Shown here piece after piece: positions 55,489-56,616 of a stretch of 56,616 nucleotides of DNA. Source of the stretch: an uncultured bacterium (GTDB lineage Bacteria; Bacteroidota; Bacteroidia; Sphingobacteriales; Sphingobacteriaceae); the NCBI GenBank assembly GCA_903828245.1, contig CAIKLP010000082.1, positions 75,636-132,251 of the forward strand. Reading direction: 5' to 3'. A program made the translations under genes and the position numbers. The notes under the pieces were generated by a model. It was not told the origin of the DNA. It searched no databases and saw only the letters and a list, made by a program, of their open reading frames with translations. The number at the start of each line of letters is the position of its first letter. The first letter of the stretch is position 1.

Positions 55489-56616
55489 ATGAAATACGAT
55501 GTAGTGGTGATTGGTTCTGGTCCAGGTGGATATGTGGCGGCAATTCGTGCAGCACAATTGGGCTTAAAAACCGCAATTATAGAAAAGTACGCAACATTAG
55601 GCGGTACTTGTTTAAATGTTGGTTGTATACCTTCAAAAGCATTATTAGATTCTTCGGAGCATTATCATAATGCGGCGCACACTTTTAAAACACATGGAAT
55701 TGAATTGTCAAATTTAAAACCAAATTTGACGCAAATGATTAATCGTAAGAATGAGGTAGTTAAACAAAATACCGACGGCATTAATTATTTGATGAAAAAA
55801 AATAAGATCGACACTTTTCAAGGCTTAGCAAGTTTCATTAATAAAAATACGATTCAAATTGATGGTGCAAAAAAATTAACCATCGAAACAGCTAAAGTAA
55901 TTATTGCTACCGGTTCTAAACCGAGTACATTGCCTTTTATAGCAGTAGATAAAAAAAGAATTTTAACTTCTACCGAAGCATTAAATTTAAAAGAAATTCC
56001 AAAGCAATTAGTATTAATTGGTGGTGGTGTAATAGGATTAGAGTTAGGTTCTGTTTATGCAAGACTTGGTACAAAGGTTACTGTTGTTGAGTTTGCCGAG
56101 GGCATTATTCCAACAATGGATAAATCTTTAGGTAAAGAATTGCAAAAATCATTGAAGAAAATTGGCTTCGAATTTTTACTAGGACATCAAGTTAAAAAAG
56201 TATCGAGCACTGCTAAAGAAGTTAACGTAGAGGCCAGCGATGCTTCTGGGAAAATGATTTCCATTAAAGGAGATTATTGTATAGTAGCGGTTGGAAGAAC
56301 AGCTTATACCGAAGGTTTAGGCTTAGAAAAAATTGGCATCAACTTAGAAGAGCGTGGAAAAAAAATTCCAGTGAACCAACATTTAGAAACCAAAGTGGCA
56401 GGGGTGTTTGCCATTGGCGATGTAGTGAAAGGTGCTATGCTTGCGCATAAAGCGGAAGAAGAAGGTGTTTATGTTGCCGAATATATTGCAGGACAAAAAC
56501 CACACATTAATTATAATTTAATTCCAGGAGTTGTTTACACGTGGCCTGAAGTGGCTGCCGTTGGAAAAACGGAGGAAGAAATTAAGGCGATGGGTATCGA
56601 ATATAAAGTAGGTAGT
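55489..56616 (+). CDS. lpdA: Dihydrolipoyl dehydrogenase, C-terminus cut by window edge
   Basis: The ATG at 55489 opens 376 codons to the right edge. The FAD motif GSGPGGYVAA is at residues 9-18 and the redox disulfide GGTCLNVGCIPSK near 38-50. The NAD motif GGGVIGLELG is near 183 and GVFAIGDV near 305. The enzyme reoxidises lipoamide of 2-oxoacid dehydrogenases and of glycine cleavage, so it can partner SucAB and GcvT in this window. The dimerisation domain with the catalytic His-Glu lies outside. It begins 61 bases after the preceding stop, with a -7-like TATCTTTC at 55456-55463. Confidence 0.95.
   Translation, partial: MKYDVVVIGSGPGGYVAAIRAAQLGLKTAIIEKYATLGGTCLNVGCIPSKALLDSSEHYHNAAHTFKTHGIELSNLKPNLTQMINRKNEVVKQNTDGINYLMKKNKIDTFQGLASFINKNTIQIDGAKKLTIETAKVIIATGSKPSTLPFIAVDKKRILTSTEALNLKEIPKQLVLIGGGVIGLELGSVYARLGTKVTVVEFAEGIIPTMDKSLGKELQKSLKKIGFEFLLGHQVKKVSSTAKEVNVEASDASGKMISIKGDYCIVAVGRTAYTEGLGLEKIGINLEERGKKIPVNQHLETKVAGVFAIGDVVKGAMLAHKAEEEGVYVAEYIAGQKPHINYNLIPGVVYTWPEVAAVGKTEEEIKAMGIEYKVGS

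Overview
The window is AT-rich, densely coded chromosomal DNA of a Bacteroidota bacterium, probably of the Chitinophagales/Sphingobacteriia type. The evidence is several secreted proteins with type IX secretion (T9SS) C-terminal sorting domains, promoters of the Bacteroidota form (TTTG / TAnnTTTG), a fused CcoN-CcoO cbb3 oxidase, an UpxY-type NusG paralogue, an OMP_b-brl-type TonB-linked receptor and a ComB phosphatase. Most genes are core metabolism or housekeeping. I see no phage, insertion sequence, integrase or CRISPR array, and no gene-free stretch longer than 300 bases.

Layout. 1-5.9 kb: a methyltransferase cut by the window edge, rnhB, gcvT-comB, an initiator tRNA facing era-der, and a small lipoprotein. 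5.9-9.0 kb: an S41 protease divergent from murQ and a hypothetical gene. 9.07-15.6 kb: a SAM-I riboswitch leading metH-metF, then rsgA, dtd and a MazG-like gene. 15.6-17.6 kb: a redoxin-like lipoprotein followed by a lipoprotein joining cytochrome c to a PHM-like copper monooxygenase domain. 17.6-21.7 kb: an orphan UpxY-like antiterminator, an M61 peptidase and an acyl-CoA synthetase. 21.7-32.3 kb: photolyase and a TIGR01777 epimerase (minus), an Omp28-like T9SS protein and a lipoprotein (plus), folE-SDR-flavin reductase (minus), then an outer-membrane receptor and a MerR regulator carrying the complete CarH-type adenosylcobalamin ligand set. 32.4-36.6 kb: sucA-sucB, with an unusual lysine-rich tail on SucA.

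36.7-55.4 kb is a respiratory and copper block. It holds a small membrane protein, a SulP-carbonic anhydrase fusion, an MbnP-MbnH pair followed by two YHYH proteins and a frameshifted Lcl-domain protein, a Crp/Fnr regulator, the copper ATPase CcoI, a truncated haemoglobin, and ccoS-ccoNO-ccoQ-ccoP-ccoG-ccoH plus a TauE/SafE-like membrane protein. The window ends inside a dihydrolipoyl dehydrogenase gene, which could serve SucAB and the glycine cleavage system.

Three control circuits can be read from the sequence. (1) SAM feedback on methionine synthesis through the riboswitch. (2) A Crp/Fnr palindrome, TATGAC-N4-GTCATA, stands at the same 21-base distance (22 in one case) from a -7-like element at four promoters: the 36.7 kb membrane gene, ccoI, ccoS and the truncated haemoglobin. 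(3) A probable vitamin-B12 light-sensing regulator sits close to photolyase, TIGR01777 epimerase and folE, genes of the kind reported in CarH/LitR regulons elsewhere. The least familiar assemblies are the MbnPH-YHYH-YHYH-Lcl operon, the redoxin/cytochrome c-PHM pair, and SucA with a histone H1-like tail.
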